From Trebouxia sp. TZW2008 (taxonomy: Eukaryota > Chlorophyta > Trebouxiophyceae > Trebouxiales > Trebouxiaceae), in contig BDIU01000047.1 in the NCBI GenBank assembly GCA_002118135.1, positions 124,001 to 188,000 on the forward strand: 64,000 bases of DNA, written 5' to 3'. This document shows positions 12,168-23,405 of this stretch, piece after piece. Positions within the stretch are counted from its first letter, which is position 1; the number at the start of each line of letters is the position of its first letter. The position numbers were made by a program, and so were the translations under genes. The notes beneath the pieces were generated by a model that worked only from the letters and a program-made list of their open reading frames with translations, was not told the origin of the DNA and did no database searches.

Positions 12168-15100
12168 ATGGAGTCAACAGCTTGCATCCCAGAGCTGCCA
12201 ATGTTGCAGTCCAGCTGCAGTCCTGATGCGTCAGAAGGGCTTGCTCAACTCACCAGATGGCAGAAACTCCGCACCTTGGCCCAAAGCAAAAGTCTCCTCC
12301 CTGCATCAGCGCCCAGCAATGCCATTGCTCTGTGTGGTGACCTCAATGCAATGCTGGTTGCCAGCTCGCCCCAGGACCATCTAGCAGCACCAGGCCAGTC
12401 CTGTGACCATCTTGCCTTGGTCCTGCGGCAGCCTGGGAAGCTAGCATCAGCCAGAGCGCAGACTCTGCTGCAATCACAGCGCGACAGCATTGTTTCGGAC
12501 TCATTGGATGCTGATTTGCAAGTTGAGGCTGTTCTCAGAAAGGCTGCGGCAAGGGCTACCCACTTGGCTGGCTTCCCCAAAGCACCGCCAAGTTGTCCTC
12601 ACAGCAAGATGCTGCTGGGGGCAAAACACATCAGGCTGCATGAGATTGATGACCAGGTGTGTCAGACATTGGCTGCTTTAGCTGTGCAAGTTCTGTTCAT
12701 TTGGCCACTTTGCAAAGTTGTTCGGCGCTTTGAGCATCACAGCCTGGCCTGACTGCAGCAAAGATAGCCGCAATTCAAACAATCTTGCATGCTTGCGGGA
12801 ACTGCAACCACACTGCCAACGATATGCAAAGGCAGCACCTCACTGTATGTGTTCAATGGCAAGTTTACAGAGTTCATCTGATATGTTGGCTGCAGGGTAC
12901 TGATCAGCCCAGCATTGCAGTCCTGCGTGACCGCTCAAATGCCACGCCTGCACAACCACCATCTAGCCGTGCACCTCTCAGCCAAACTGTACAGAAGCCC
13001 ATCACAGCTCGTCAGTAAGGCTTACAGTATGCACTGAATTATTTGCATGATGCAGGGTGCTGACCATCCCAGCAGTGCAGCTCTGCGTGACCGGTCAAAT
13101 GCTATGCCTGCACACCCACCATCCAGCCAAGCACCTCTCAGCAAAACTGTACAGAAGCCCACCACAGCTCGGCAGGCTAAAGCAAGACCAGCGCCTGTCA
13201 ATGCCATTGCCAAGCATCAGCGCATCATGCAAGCTTTGGCCAAGCAGAAGCTGAAGAGGCTGTCAGCCTGGTTTGCAGCCTGGAGGGCGCTTGCCAAAGA
13301 AGCTAAGGTGGAGCTGTTGGGTGCCAGCAGTATGCTGAAATGGCGCAAACTGCTTCGCATCTGGAAGGTATGGTATGGTGGGCTCAGCATGCCAGGACCA
13401 CACTAACAATACAATTGTTCAGTCACTTTTGACTGCAATCTTGGCTGGAATTTAGACTTACTTACAGGGCAATGGATTGCAGCAGTTGAAAAGTTCGTGA
13501 GATGTGTTATATGTTTTGAGCTGTGCATACAACTTGGCAAACCGAGGTTAAGATCTACAGCTGGCGCAATACTATATTTGTTTGCGCCTGTGTTACACGC
13601 ATCATGAAGGGCTATATTTGTGCCCATTCTCTTTGCAGCTCTGTGAGCCTGGACCAATCACTGAATGTGCAAAATGCATGCTGCATTTGCTGTTCCTGTG
13701 TAGATTGTTGCTTCATGAGCACCTTGCGGCACGGCATTAGCCACCACATGTTTGCTTTTCATCCCAATATTGATAGCTCAGACACAACAGCACAAGCATG
13801 TTAGACGGCAACCTTCAGTGCTGACAATTGTGTCGTCACCCTTGATATCAGAATGCAGACAGCATGTAAGACACCAATCTTCAAACGCTGACAACTGTAT
13901 CAATAGCCTGTTATGTAAGAATGCAGACAGCATGCGCCAGCACAAGCTCAGTTGCAGACAGCTTCAGATCTGCTCAAGTCACCAGCTGAGGCATGCAATG
14001 GCTTGCGCTTTACAGCACAAGACACAAGCAAACCTGTGATGTTCGTTGCAGGCATGGCGCCGAATTGTGCCCAGGTGTCAGGCTGTCAAGCTCGCAGCCC
14101 AAGCATATAAGACATCAAGGGTTAGCTGCTGACAATTGCGCTGACATGCTGTTATGTTGATGGCAGGCATGGCGCCGTATTGTGGCCACAAGCCAGGCTG
14201 TCAACCTTGCCCAGCAGCAAGCAAGGCAAACACACCTCGAGGACATCGCTACCACCTTTCACGTGCTCTTCAGACAGCACAGCATCTTGCAAGCATGGCA
14301 CAGCACAGCGCAGCATGCAAAGCATGAGCGCACTCAGCAGCAGCAGGAAGCTGCTGAGCAGCAGGCTGATTATACTAGGTGTACAGCTGCGGCCCGGTTT
14401 CACGATCTGTACACAGGGCACCGCTTTTGGAAGCGCTGGGTGGAGGTTGTGCAGCAGAGCAGAGCGGCCAAGGAGCTGGAACTGCAGCACCAGACCAGGC
14501 AACAAAGCATCCAGCGTTTTGTGCAGGTCAGGATTTTGACTGAGAGTGCAGATACACTTTGCCCGGGCTAATCAACACCGTGCATTTGCCATATGCAAGC
14601 AGTCTTGTGGACTTGTTCATGTGCAACTTGCAGTCAGGCTTTGCTGTGTTGCGTACTGTTTAATTGATCCGTGAAGCTATGCAGCTGTCTATTATGTTGC
14701 GGCTTGCAACATTGTCTGGCAAGACACCGCTGAAATGCATGCTCAGAAGCATAGATTTGCTGCTAGTTGAGAGCATTGCAGATTGCGCATTTGCAAGCAG
14801 ACTCATGCATCACTGGCATTCTGGTCTGAAGTGTCAATAGCTTCCTTTTTTAGCCTCTGCATTCAGTATGTTGTGGTCAAACTGCCAATCTGTCAGACGT
14901 GTTGCAGGAAGCTGTCATGAAGGTACAGCAGCAGCGCAATGCAGATAGCAGCGCCAGTGGGCAATCTGGCCATCAGCTCAAGCGTCAGCAAGCCACAGCA
15001 CGGCCAGATGTAAGCACAGCCTGTGTTGCTGCTGACATGACTGGCAGGCCCTCAAGCAGCATGAGAAGTGCTCAGCCTATCTGGCTTCGTCAGCAGCACA

Positions 15101-18100
15101 GCCAACAAGCAAGTACAGCCCGTGGGTCACAGCTGCATCAGCAAAAGCAGGCAGTGACGGTCTGCCATACTCGAGGTCGTGGCAAGCAAGCATGCGGTGC
15201 AGCTGAGGTTTCTGCCGCATCAGATGCTGTGGCGCAGCCTGCAAGGCAACAGCCTGTACAGAACAGCACAGGCAAGAGCGTGTTGAGTGCATGTCAAGCT
15301 CAGTCACAGGCAGATGCCTTAGAAATCGCTGGAGCAGATGCAGCAGCAGCTCATCTGACAGCTGCTGCAAATGCTGAAGCTGATGACACTGCATCCTGCA
15401 GCAAAATAGCTCCAGCATGCCAGCTTAGTGAAGACACAGATATGGGGACAAAGCCAGACCGCCAAGCAGTGCGCAAGTCTGTGGTTCGGCCTTGTGTGCT
15501 CAAGCTGGATGAAGAAGACAGCACTCAGGCTGGCTCAGCAGGGTCTAGTGACCAGGTTCAGCCCTGTACACCACTGCCTCTGCAAGGGCCCTTGCAGCAA
15601 CAGCCCTGCACGCCAGGGCTGGAAACAGTCCAGGAAGAGCCCTGCACCTCAGGGTTGCCAGAGCAGCCCTCTGCGTCAGGGCTGCCAGAACAGCCCTCTG
15701 CCTCAGGGCTTTCCCAACAGCCCTGTGTCTTGGGGCAGCAAGGACAACCCTCTGCCTCAAGGCTGGAGGCAGTACAGGAGGGAGCTGTTGGTGGCTCATC
15801 AGGCTGCAAACAGGCTGAGAGCTGCAGCACTTCTGGGACAAAGTGTGATGAGAGTGGTCTAGTGGCAGACAACAGCATACGCTTCCGCAAGCGCAGCAAG
15901 TTTGAAGCTTTGAAAGCGCGGCGTGAGGAAGCGCGCCTCAAAGCAGAGGTACTGCCTCTGTCACATCCAGGTCACAGATCGACTAAATCCTTGAGTCAGA
16001 CCATGCAATGCATCAAAAGGTTCACTACAAATTCAAAGATTCTGTCTCTGCATGTCGCCTTTCTGTCTGCTGTTGGAGTCACGCCGCATATGAACAGTTG
16101 GTACAGGTATTAGGTGCATCAACTAAATCAGCAACGGCAAAGCACCCTCTGTGTTTTCAGCCATGCTTGGTAACAGAATTGAATCATGATGTACTCGCTC
16201 CTCCCTTATTGTGATCTCCCTTGCCGCTGCTACCTTTCCTCCCTACCTGAATAACATGCAGCCACAATCACAATTGGAACTGATACAAAAAATTGTTGGT
16301 ATTATTCTTCAAGGGTTAGGTTTGCAAGCAATGCAAGCAGCTGATATTGCTTATCACACAAGGTCGCATTGGTCATTCGAATACTCCTGCAGAGCAAAAC
16401 CTGCGTTGTCATCACTTTCAGCTTTGTCATCGGTCTATTGTGGCACCTGACAGAACCCCATGACCTGGTCATACTGCATTGATGTGTTATTTTAAAGGTG
16501 GCTATGTATGCAAGTCTGTCTTCTGATGAGCCTTACAGGTAGACCGTCTGCAGTGCTGCAGGCGAGGCAGCGGGAACAAGCTGCAACCCTCCTTACATGT
16601 TTTCCTCCCCTGCTGCCTTAGTAGTAACTTGATGCCAAGTACAAAAGGTAGACTGTCTGAATTGCTGCAGGCAAGGCAGCGGGAAGAAGCTGAGCTTGAG
16701 CGGCAAGCTGAGCGGCTGCGTAAGCTGGAAACCAAGCAGCGCCTCAAGGAGGAAGCTGCTGTCAAGGCTCTCAGTCAGCAGCTGCTGTCTCACCAGGTGT
16801 GTGCTGCATGGATAGCTCTCATGAATCATGGGCAAATTGCTGTTCCTGTAAAAGCATGCATGCTGCTGCTGCCGCTGCTGATGTTGCGGTCGCTGATGCT
16901 GCTCAAGTCATGTTTGTAATGACGGCATGAATCCAGATGTGTCCACCACCAAGGTGCTCCAAAAACGCATGATGGTCATGTTATGTAGTGTGGTGTGAAT
17001 GGTGACGCTGAACTTGCTTTACAGCACATACCACAGTAGCGACTCTGAAGGAGTGACACTTCAGGTCACTATTGCACCCATGCTTGTCCACGCTGTAGTT
17101 GTTCTGACTCAGGAGAGTCCTTGAAGCATTGCATGGCCCTCAGGCCACTGACGACGACCGTTCGTGTGTACAATCCATTCTCTTTGGATGTCCTGTTTTG
17201 CAAAAACATGTCTTTCTTTTCTGAATGGTATTCAGAGAAATATGCATTTTGTGTCATCGATTCTGCTTGCAGAATGCTTTGGCGCGGCTGCAATGCGCCC
17301 GGACTCTTGCTAAGAACTGTGGCTGGCGGCCTTGGATGCTGTTGATGCAGCGGATGCAACAGCAACTCAGACAGGCAGTTGCTCACTCACAAAGAACCCT
17401 GCTGCGCCATGGCCTCTTGTAAGGCTCTGGCTCCAGCTCCATAATTATGCATATAACCTCCAAACATTTGACACATGTGCCAAGTGTGGGGGGCACAAGT
17501 CTTACCTCACCAGGCTGCTGGCTTGTGCAGCACTAAGTCAGAGATTGCCTGAATCTGAAGGGGATACAGTCTCTGCCGTTGTGCACATGCAATCAGCCTT
17601 GGTGGCTGACTAATAATAATGATAGTAAGTACGTGTTCCAGCATATACTGCTAGGTATGTGTGGCACAAGTTCTATCTCGTCAGGCAGGCCTGTCTTGAG
17701 CGTCGCGATATGGACGCCTGATGTTCAACTGTTGAAAGTCAGACAAAACAATGTCATTCCAGATCTTCCTTGGATGACCTAGAGGATTTGATCCCTTGAC
17801 TTCACCAAACAACATGACATGGTGGCTGAGTGAAGCACGTCATGCTTATTGTATGCAGGCATGCAAAGCAAGCAGGTCTCTTGACTCACTGAGCTCGGCA
17901 GCTGTGTTGTAACGCTTTACACAAGCTGTTTGCCATGCTTCTCACCCACCATCACGATGCCTAACACCAGAATGCCTTGGCTGCATGATCACTGTGTTGT
18001 CCTTGTGTTTTACAGCTTCAACACATGCTGCGTCTATAATGCCTTGCACAACAAAAGTTCCTGCAATGTATGTTGTTGTAAATGTCATCATTGTTACCGT

Positions 18101-19952
18101 ACTTGTCATCATCATTGCTATGTGGAAGATCACCTCAGTCTGATCGAAAGATAGTCGTTGCGATGACTGTGCAATGATGGTATTATCATCTTCAAAGGGG
18201 CATTCAAAATGAACATTGAATTGAAAAAATTGTTGGGGAATTTACCTCAACACATCTAATCAGACTTGTTGGCTGGCTAAAGGATGTAAAACCTCTCTCT
18301 CTTGCCATTGAGTGACACATGAATCGGCCAACACGGTCAAAGTGTAAAACGTTTCTTGTCTTTCTACTGTTTCTTGTCCTCAACATGCTTATGAGCCGTT
18401 TGATTGTGTGCAGGGCATGGAGGCAATTTGTGACTGATGAGAGGGAGGAACGGGCCGCTAGAGCGGCAGCACAGCAGGCAGCAGCAGAGCAGCACCACCA
18501 GCAGGCATTGTTAAAGAGCTTGTGGGAAGGCCTAGGCCAAGCTGTGGCTCAAACCCGCACAGCCAACCGTGATGCACACACCCACTTCCAGCTTTGCCTG
18601 CAGCGCCAGGTATGAAATGTATTGTGACCAGGAGGCAGCTTGACATTCATGCGATTGAAGCATGTGCTGGATCACACTGCACACCTGATACATGCATGTG
18701 ACTGATTATGAGCTGAATCAGGTTGGATGTGTTATGCAGCTCAGACAATTATGTAGATGTGGACACCTTTTTCTATGCATGCGACTGAGCCATAAGCTGA
18801 AACATGTATCCTGGATCTTGCTGCAGGTCTTCAGACTATGGCAGCAAAAGCAGCAGGAGGCTGACGCCCGCTTGCTGGGGCAGCTGTAATTCATGCAAAA
18901 GAAGGCTGGCCCGCATCAAGCTAGGCAGCTGACCAAGCTGAGCTTCTTGCTGTAGACACCTCTTGTTATGCATATGACTGAGTCATACAACTGAACTAGG
19001 GTGCAGCCAGCTCATTCTATGCATGTGACTGAGTCATGTGCTGGAGCTGGCTGCAGGTGTTCAGGCTGTGGTGGCAAGTGCAGCAGCAGGAGTCAGCCAC
19101 CACTTTCTATCCACGTGACTTGTCGTAAGCTGAAGCAGCTTGCAGACAGCTCAGCTGAGCAGTGCACGCTACGCATGTGACAAAGTCATGAGCTGGATCT
19201 GGCTGCAGGCGTTCAGGCTGTGGCGGCAAGTGCAGCAGCAGCAGGCAGACGCCCGCTTGCTAAGGGAGCTGCAACTGATGCACAAGGCGGGCTTGCATCA
19301 TGCCAGGCAGCTAACGAAGGCCAGCCTGCTGGGTTGGGCACAGGCAGCCACTGCTGCTAAGGAGCAGGCTGCATCAGAAGCAAGGAAAGCCCACACTTGG
19401 GCCAAAATTCAAGGCTGGTTGGCTGAAGAGACTGCTAGACAGAGCAGCTTGCAAAGCACCATAGCACCTGACTTTCTCCAGGTATAGATACAACACTTGA
19501 TTCATTCATGTGTCTGGCGTTCGTTAAAAGGAGCAATCAACTGTCTCCAGCCACTTTAGTCTTTGGCTGTTGCAAAGCTGTTTGAGATGGACGTGGAGAT
19601 TGGCCAGGCATTTCTAGATGATGGTTTTTATGCGTGTACGTAAGTCAAGGCTGGGCTTGTTCAAAAGACTGTCGACCAAAGCAGTTTGCAAAGCACCACA
19701 GCACTGTAGTTCGTCTAGGTGCATTGTGAGTGCAAGCTTTTGCCATTAAGCTGCTGCTGCTGCCCTTGCTCAACATGGCCACTTACCCAAGATATGCTGC
19801 AGGATGTGCTGAGCCCTAAAGCTGTGGCTGACCCATTGCTTGCCAGTCTGGAAAGGGCATTGATGCAGGACCCTTTGCGACCAAGCTTCTGCTCATTACA
19901 AGGACCTGCTGCCTTGGACAAATATTCTGAATTGGATTGCAGCTTGTTGTGA
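12168..19952 (+). CDS. CCDC191/Sfi1-like Trp-repeat coiled-coil protein (about 1030 aa, 9 exons)
   Basis: Exons 12168-12656, 13056-13367, 14167-14526, 14908-15948, 16671-16796, 17273-17418, 18414-18609, 19209-19481 and 19803-19952 join in phase to 1031 codons. The protein has a low-complexity N-terminus, a Gln/Ser/Ala-rich middle (exon 4) and helical segments centred on Trp: LSAWFAAWRALAKE, AWRRIVATSQAV, ILQAWHS, FWKRWVEVV, WRPWMLLMQ, AWRQFVTDERE, FRLWRQVQQQ, LLGWAQAA. Such spaced Trp helices are seen in centrin-binding Sfi1 and ciliary CCDC191. The stretch KFEALKARREEARLKAE joined to ARQREEAELERQAERLRKLE matches the charged helix of CCDC191-type proteins. A centrosomal or basal-body role is inferred. 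The start at 12168 is the first ATG of the open frame and an upstream exon cannot be excluded. Several introns contain decayed copies of adjacent exons. Confidence 0.68.
12896..13016 (+). repeat. Duplicate of the start of exon 2 of the Trp-repeat gene
   Basis: About 120 bases, including the acceptor TGCAG, match 13056-13176 at 160-base spacing with few changes (reads DQPSIAVLRDRSNATPA against DHPSSAALRDRSNAMPA). The copy ends at a CA-GTAAGG donor in phase 2, while the true exon starts in phase 0. Including both in tandem would shift the frame. It is probably a decaying or mutually exclusive exon. Confidence 0.75.
14052..14121 (+). repeat. Duplicate of the start of exon 3 of the Trp-repeat gene
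   Basis: GCAG then AWRRIVPRCQAVKLAAQA, followed by stops, repeats the true start at 14167 (AWRRIVATSQAVNLAQQQ) at 115-base spacing. Confidence 0.7.
15588..15775 (+). repeat. Coding minisatellite in the Trp-repeat gene
   Basis: Imperfect units of about 24-33 bases encode variations on EQPSASGLP and QQPCTPGLE, including two adjacent near-identical EQPSASGL units. Frame is kept throughout. The repeats are likely disordered and length-variable. Confidence 0.7.
16540..16600 (+). repeat. Duplicate of the start of exon 5 of the Trp-repeat gene
   Basis: The segment around the acceptor GCTGCAG at 16555-16561 repeats that at 16664-16670 (109-base spacing), including the preceding GTAGAC-GTCTG and the following GCRAGGCAGCGGGAA. 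It loses frame after about 30 bases. Confidence 0.65.
18827..19110 (+). repeat. Two decayed copies of exon 8 of the Trp-repeat gene
   Basis: Starts at 18827 and 19057, each after CTGCAG, repeat the true exon start at 19209 (FRLWRQ). The first copy runs about 130 bases but carries an in-frame TAA where the functional exon has CAA. The second is shorter. The spacer motif CATGTGACTGAGTCATGAGCTGGA is also repeated between them, so the duplication unit includes intron sequence. Confidence 0.72.
19670..19725 (+). repeat. Decayed copy of the 3' edge of exon 8
   Basis: Resembles the exon 8 end at 19432-19487 (AGACTGCTAGACAGAGCAG, CAAAGCACCA, CTCCAGGTATAG) but with substitutions that abolish the reading frame. 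It lies downstream of the real donor. Confidence 0.55.
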
Positions 19953-20640
19953 TGTACATGGCCTCGATTGGCAGGCCAGCTGACAGTTGTGTTGCTTGAT
20001 GCTATTGCTCTAGTGTTGTTGCAATATTCATGACAGTCATTCAGTTTGCTCTGCTTGTTTCAGCATGTTTTTTTAGTGTCCCAGCTAAAGTGGTACTAAC
20101 ACATTGATAGCTTGCAGTGATGGTTCAAATTGACAATTTGTATGTCACATGTGGGCTTGCGACTTGCACTGAATGTGACTACGCAGCACAGTAACACATT
20201 GTAGACTCACTCACGGATTGTAGAGATTAGTGCTGCATGCTATGTGTTCTTGGACGCAACGCCTAGCTTGGTCATAAGATTATTGATTAATGCTTGAATC
20301 TTGTCAAAACTTGCCTGTGTGTTGAGACATATCAGATGTGGCACATGACAATGTGATCATGACACACAGCGTCAGAAAAACAAGTTTGCACTGGTGGATG
20401 CAGTGCAGCCATGCCCACATGACTTCCTTGCAGAATGGTGACAGCAACAGCCTTAAACACAGCATGTGCAAGTCCTAGCATCAAGACAGCAAGGCAGCAG
20501 ATGTCAATTTGATGGTCAAAAAGTGGTCATTGTCATTGTCTATTGCACAAGCAAAAGCATGAATCAAAACTTCAATTGCAAGACCAGAACGCAACTGTTT
20601 CACAAAAACCATGAGGACCTGATGTGACAAATTAGCTACC
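19953..20640. other. Convergent 3' region
   Basis: Separates the stop of the Trp-repeat gene (plus) from the stop of the ankyrin-DHYC gene (minus) and should hold both 3' UTRs. No exon or repeat supported. Confidence 0.5.
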
Positions 20641-22677
20641 CTACTCAAGGTGTTTGTTTGCCAACTGCCCTTGCTCCATCTTCAGTAAAGACATGGTCTC
20701 AGGCTGATCATGCAGGATCGCAAAAGGTGCTGGAGGTGTCTGTGCAGGAAACAAAGCATCTGTACAGTTGGTTTTGCACCCTTTGTCAAAAGGGTTCTTG
20801 AACTGACCCTCTGCATCCTTGAGGTATTTATACCGATGCCAGTTGGCAAGTTCGTTAGTAGTGATGTTACGAGCTATCTGAGAGGCTTGGGTCACAGCTA
20901 GCGCACCCACACTCATCAGCACAAACCCATCCAAGATGACAAACAGGATCATCCAAGGTATGCCAGTCACTTCCACCCAAGAGTCCCTTTTGTAGGCCTG
21001 ATGCAACCTAAAACAGGTCACGACAGCGCTGATCAACATAGCAAACAGCTCCAGCCACAAGAAGATGAGGAATAGATGCCTATTGCCCTTTCCCACACAG
21101 TTACCAACCCAGGGACAGTAGTGATCAAACTCCTGGACGCATCTGTCAGTCATGCTGCAATGCTTGGCTCGTAGGGGCCGCACAATCTTGCAAGTGACAC
21201 ACAACTGATTCCAGTTGCCAGCCCATAGTGCTGGTGAGTCAAGGGCTTTGTAGTGATTGTAACCCTCTCCGCCATTCCCACCATTGCCCCTGCTAGCACT
21301 GCCCTTCGTGCTTCGCATGTTGCCTTTGGTGATGCTGCAAACATAGCCTGGGTCTGCTGTGGTGATGCGGAACAGGACAATAAGCCCAGTGGCGGCCAGA
21401 ACTACCACAGACCAGGACCAGAGTGTGCCGCTTGCTGACATGGGACCAACAGAAATGTTCTGGACAACTTTGAAGAGGAAGAGGGAGACCAGGCCGATGA
21501 TGAGGGCCCAGATGCCGGGACAGAGCTGGGTACTGGTCAGAAAGGCTAGCTTGCCCTTCTTGCCAAACCATTTGCCTCCTTCCTGATTCTGTCTCCACTC
21601 TGCCAGATGCACGCCCAGATGCCTGCAAGCGATGCAACCAGGTTTGCAAACTTGAGATAGAAGACATATTGTCCATGTGCATACTTGAGCCAGGTTACAA
21701 GGCTGATCAAGCATGCCACACAATGGCAATGACTGTGAATGGCGCATGTTGATGGGATGATGTCCTGAGAAATGATGCTCGACAAAGTTTCACACACATG
21801 TTATTCTCTCGGTGACAAAGAAAATGTTCTGAAAACATTTGCTGCTGTGCTCTGTTTGATGCACAAGCACTGCCTCCTCTTGCTTGCCCTAACCAGTATG
21901 CAAGTGGAATGAAATGGCTGCTACAACACAAATGCGCTGATCAGGAGTATACCGGTGCTTCTTCTCTACTGCAAGCTGACTAGGGGTGCTGCCAGTCACA
22001 TCAAGCGCTGTGAGCAGGCTGGATGAGCCGCCTTGTAGAAGCAGAGTGCATGCCTCTCCATTGCCACGAATTGCTGCCCAATGCAATGGCGTACAGCCTT
22101 CCTTGTCAGCAAGGTGAAACCTCGCGTCCATGACCAGGAGCAGCCTGATGGTATCGCAGAAGCCCTTGTAGGCTGCCCAATGAAGCGGAGTTCTGCCATC
22201 ACTGTCTGGAGAGTCTACATCTGATCCCCAGCGCAGAGCCACGTGATATAGGAAGGCCGTCTGTCCATACTGTGCAGCAACGTGGCAGATTGTGTAACCC
22301 TTGCCATCAGGTAGCCTTGGGTCGGCACCTGCCCGCAGCAGGGTCTCTGCAGCCTGCAGTGATCCTCGTACTGCAGCCCAATGAAGGGCAGTCTGGCCTG
22401 TATGATCCTTGAGATCTGGCTTGGCAGCATTTTCCAGCAGGAAGCTGGTCACTGCCACCCGATTGTTCAAAGCTGCCCATTGCAGTGGATAATACCCCTG
22501 CTCATCAGGCTGGTTCACCAAATCAGGCGTCTGTGATGCGAGTATGCGGAGCTTGTCAAAATCGCCATATGCGCAAGCTTTCCATATGTTGTCCACAAGA
22601 GCAGCCTTTGCTTGCCCAGGGCTGTGCTCGCTCTTGACAGGACTGGATGGTCCTGAGTGAATGTCATTGCTGCTCAT
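20641..22677 (-). CDS. Ankyrin-repeat palmitoyltransferase, TIP1/Akr1-like, with DHYC motif (568 aa, 2 exons)
   Basis: Protein S-acyltransferase expected in Golgi or endomembranes. Two exons, 22677-21953 and 21622-20641, join in phase 2 to 569 codons. Residues 30-235 form about six ankyrin repeats ([51 protein letters not shown]). Two membrane helices follow ([31 protein letters not shown]), then the cysteine-rich domain ([17 protein letters not shown]) and [14 protein letters not shown], then two more helices ([36 protein letters not shown]). Architecture matches plant TIP1 and yeast Akr1. The catalytic motif is DHYC rather than DHHC, and the Cys normally found in HCSxCxRCV is Thr (HCSMTDRCV). 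Catalytic Cys remains. Start at 22677 is the first ATG. The neighbour upstream is divergent pinin. Confidence 0.92.
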
Positions 22678-23405
22678 GCTGAGGGACTAGCCCTCGCAAG
22701 GGCTTGGAGCAGCTCAGGCTACTAGGGACAGGCCCCAGGAGGCGCCCTGCGGCAACATCAAATGACTGTGAAAATACAAGCCAAATCTGGCAACAGCCGG
22801 ATACTTTGGTGACGGTGAAGCGCGACTGCTAGTTCACAGCAGTGCAAGCAAGCGCGAGCACTCGGCACAAACGTAAGGTCTTGTCACCTGTGAGCGCCAA
22901 AACGGCTTTGCAGGAGTGCAATGGATAGAAAAGGTGCTGATTGCAGTTTCCCTGGCTATATGGGGGTCGTCGTTGCAGTGGTCCGGCAGAACTCGAGCTC
23001 GATCAGCTCAAAGTCGCAGATCACAAAAAGTGGCAGAGCTGGAACAGAGGTGTATCGCTGGCCAACAATCTCAGTGTGCAATCGGCAATGCTCTGGAGCG
23101 CACGTATGGCGTTGACAGTGGACGCTGAGTTGGACCTGACCGGCTTCTCGTGACTACAGGACAGTGTCATGCTTCTCACAAGGGCAGGCCTTGATAGGGT
23201 AAACTTGAACTCGCCACGAAATTAGGTCAAGCGAATTAGGGCAACAGCAATTTAGACGCAGGCGGTGAAGCAGTCAACAATTGGTTTTGCTTGCCAGGGT
23301 CCAGCCAGGGTGATCGCGTTCTGCATCGTCCAATAGCCTTGCTGTCTTGGAGTGTGCGCGATCTGCTGCGTGTCGTGACTTCCTCCGCCGAGGAGGCGCA
23401 TTGGC
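22678..23405. promoter_or_regulatory. Divergent promoter region, ankyrin-DHYC / pinin
   Basis: About 730 bases between two divergently oriented start codons. It should contain both promoters and 5' UTRs. Small open frames around 22916-23153 overlap in three frames and lack conserved content, so none is annotated. Confidence 0.45.

Noticed and set aside
12785..13018. 77-codon frame ending in TARQ that could extend the Trp-repeat gene
   Set aside because: It is the duplicate of exon 2. Reading through meets TAA and splicing it in shifts the frame.
13523..13804. Cys-rich open frame in intron 2 of the Trp-repeat gene
   Set aside because: It lies wholly within an intron between phase-matched exons and has no recognisable content.
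21150..21438. Open frames on both strands overlapping the DHYC domain
   Set aside because: They are shadow frames of the well-supported acyltransferase exon.
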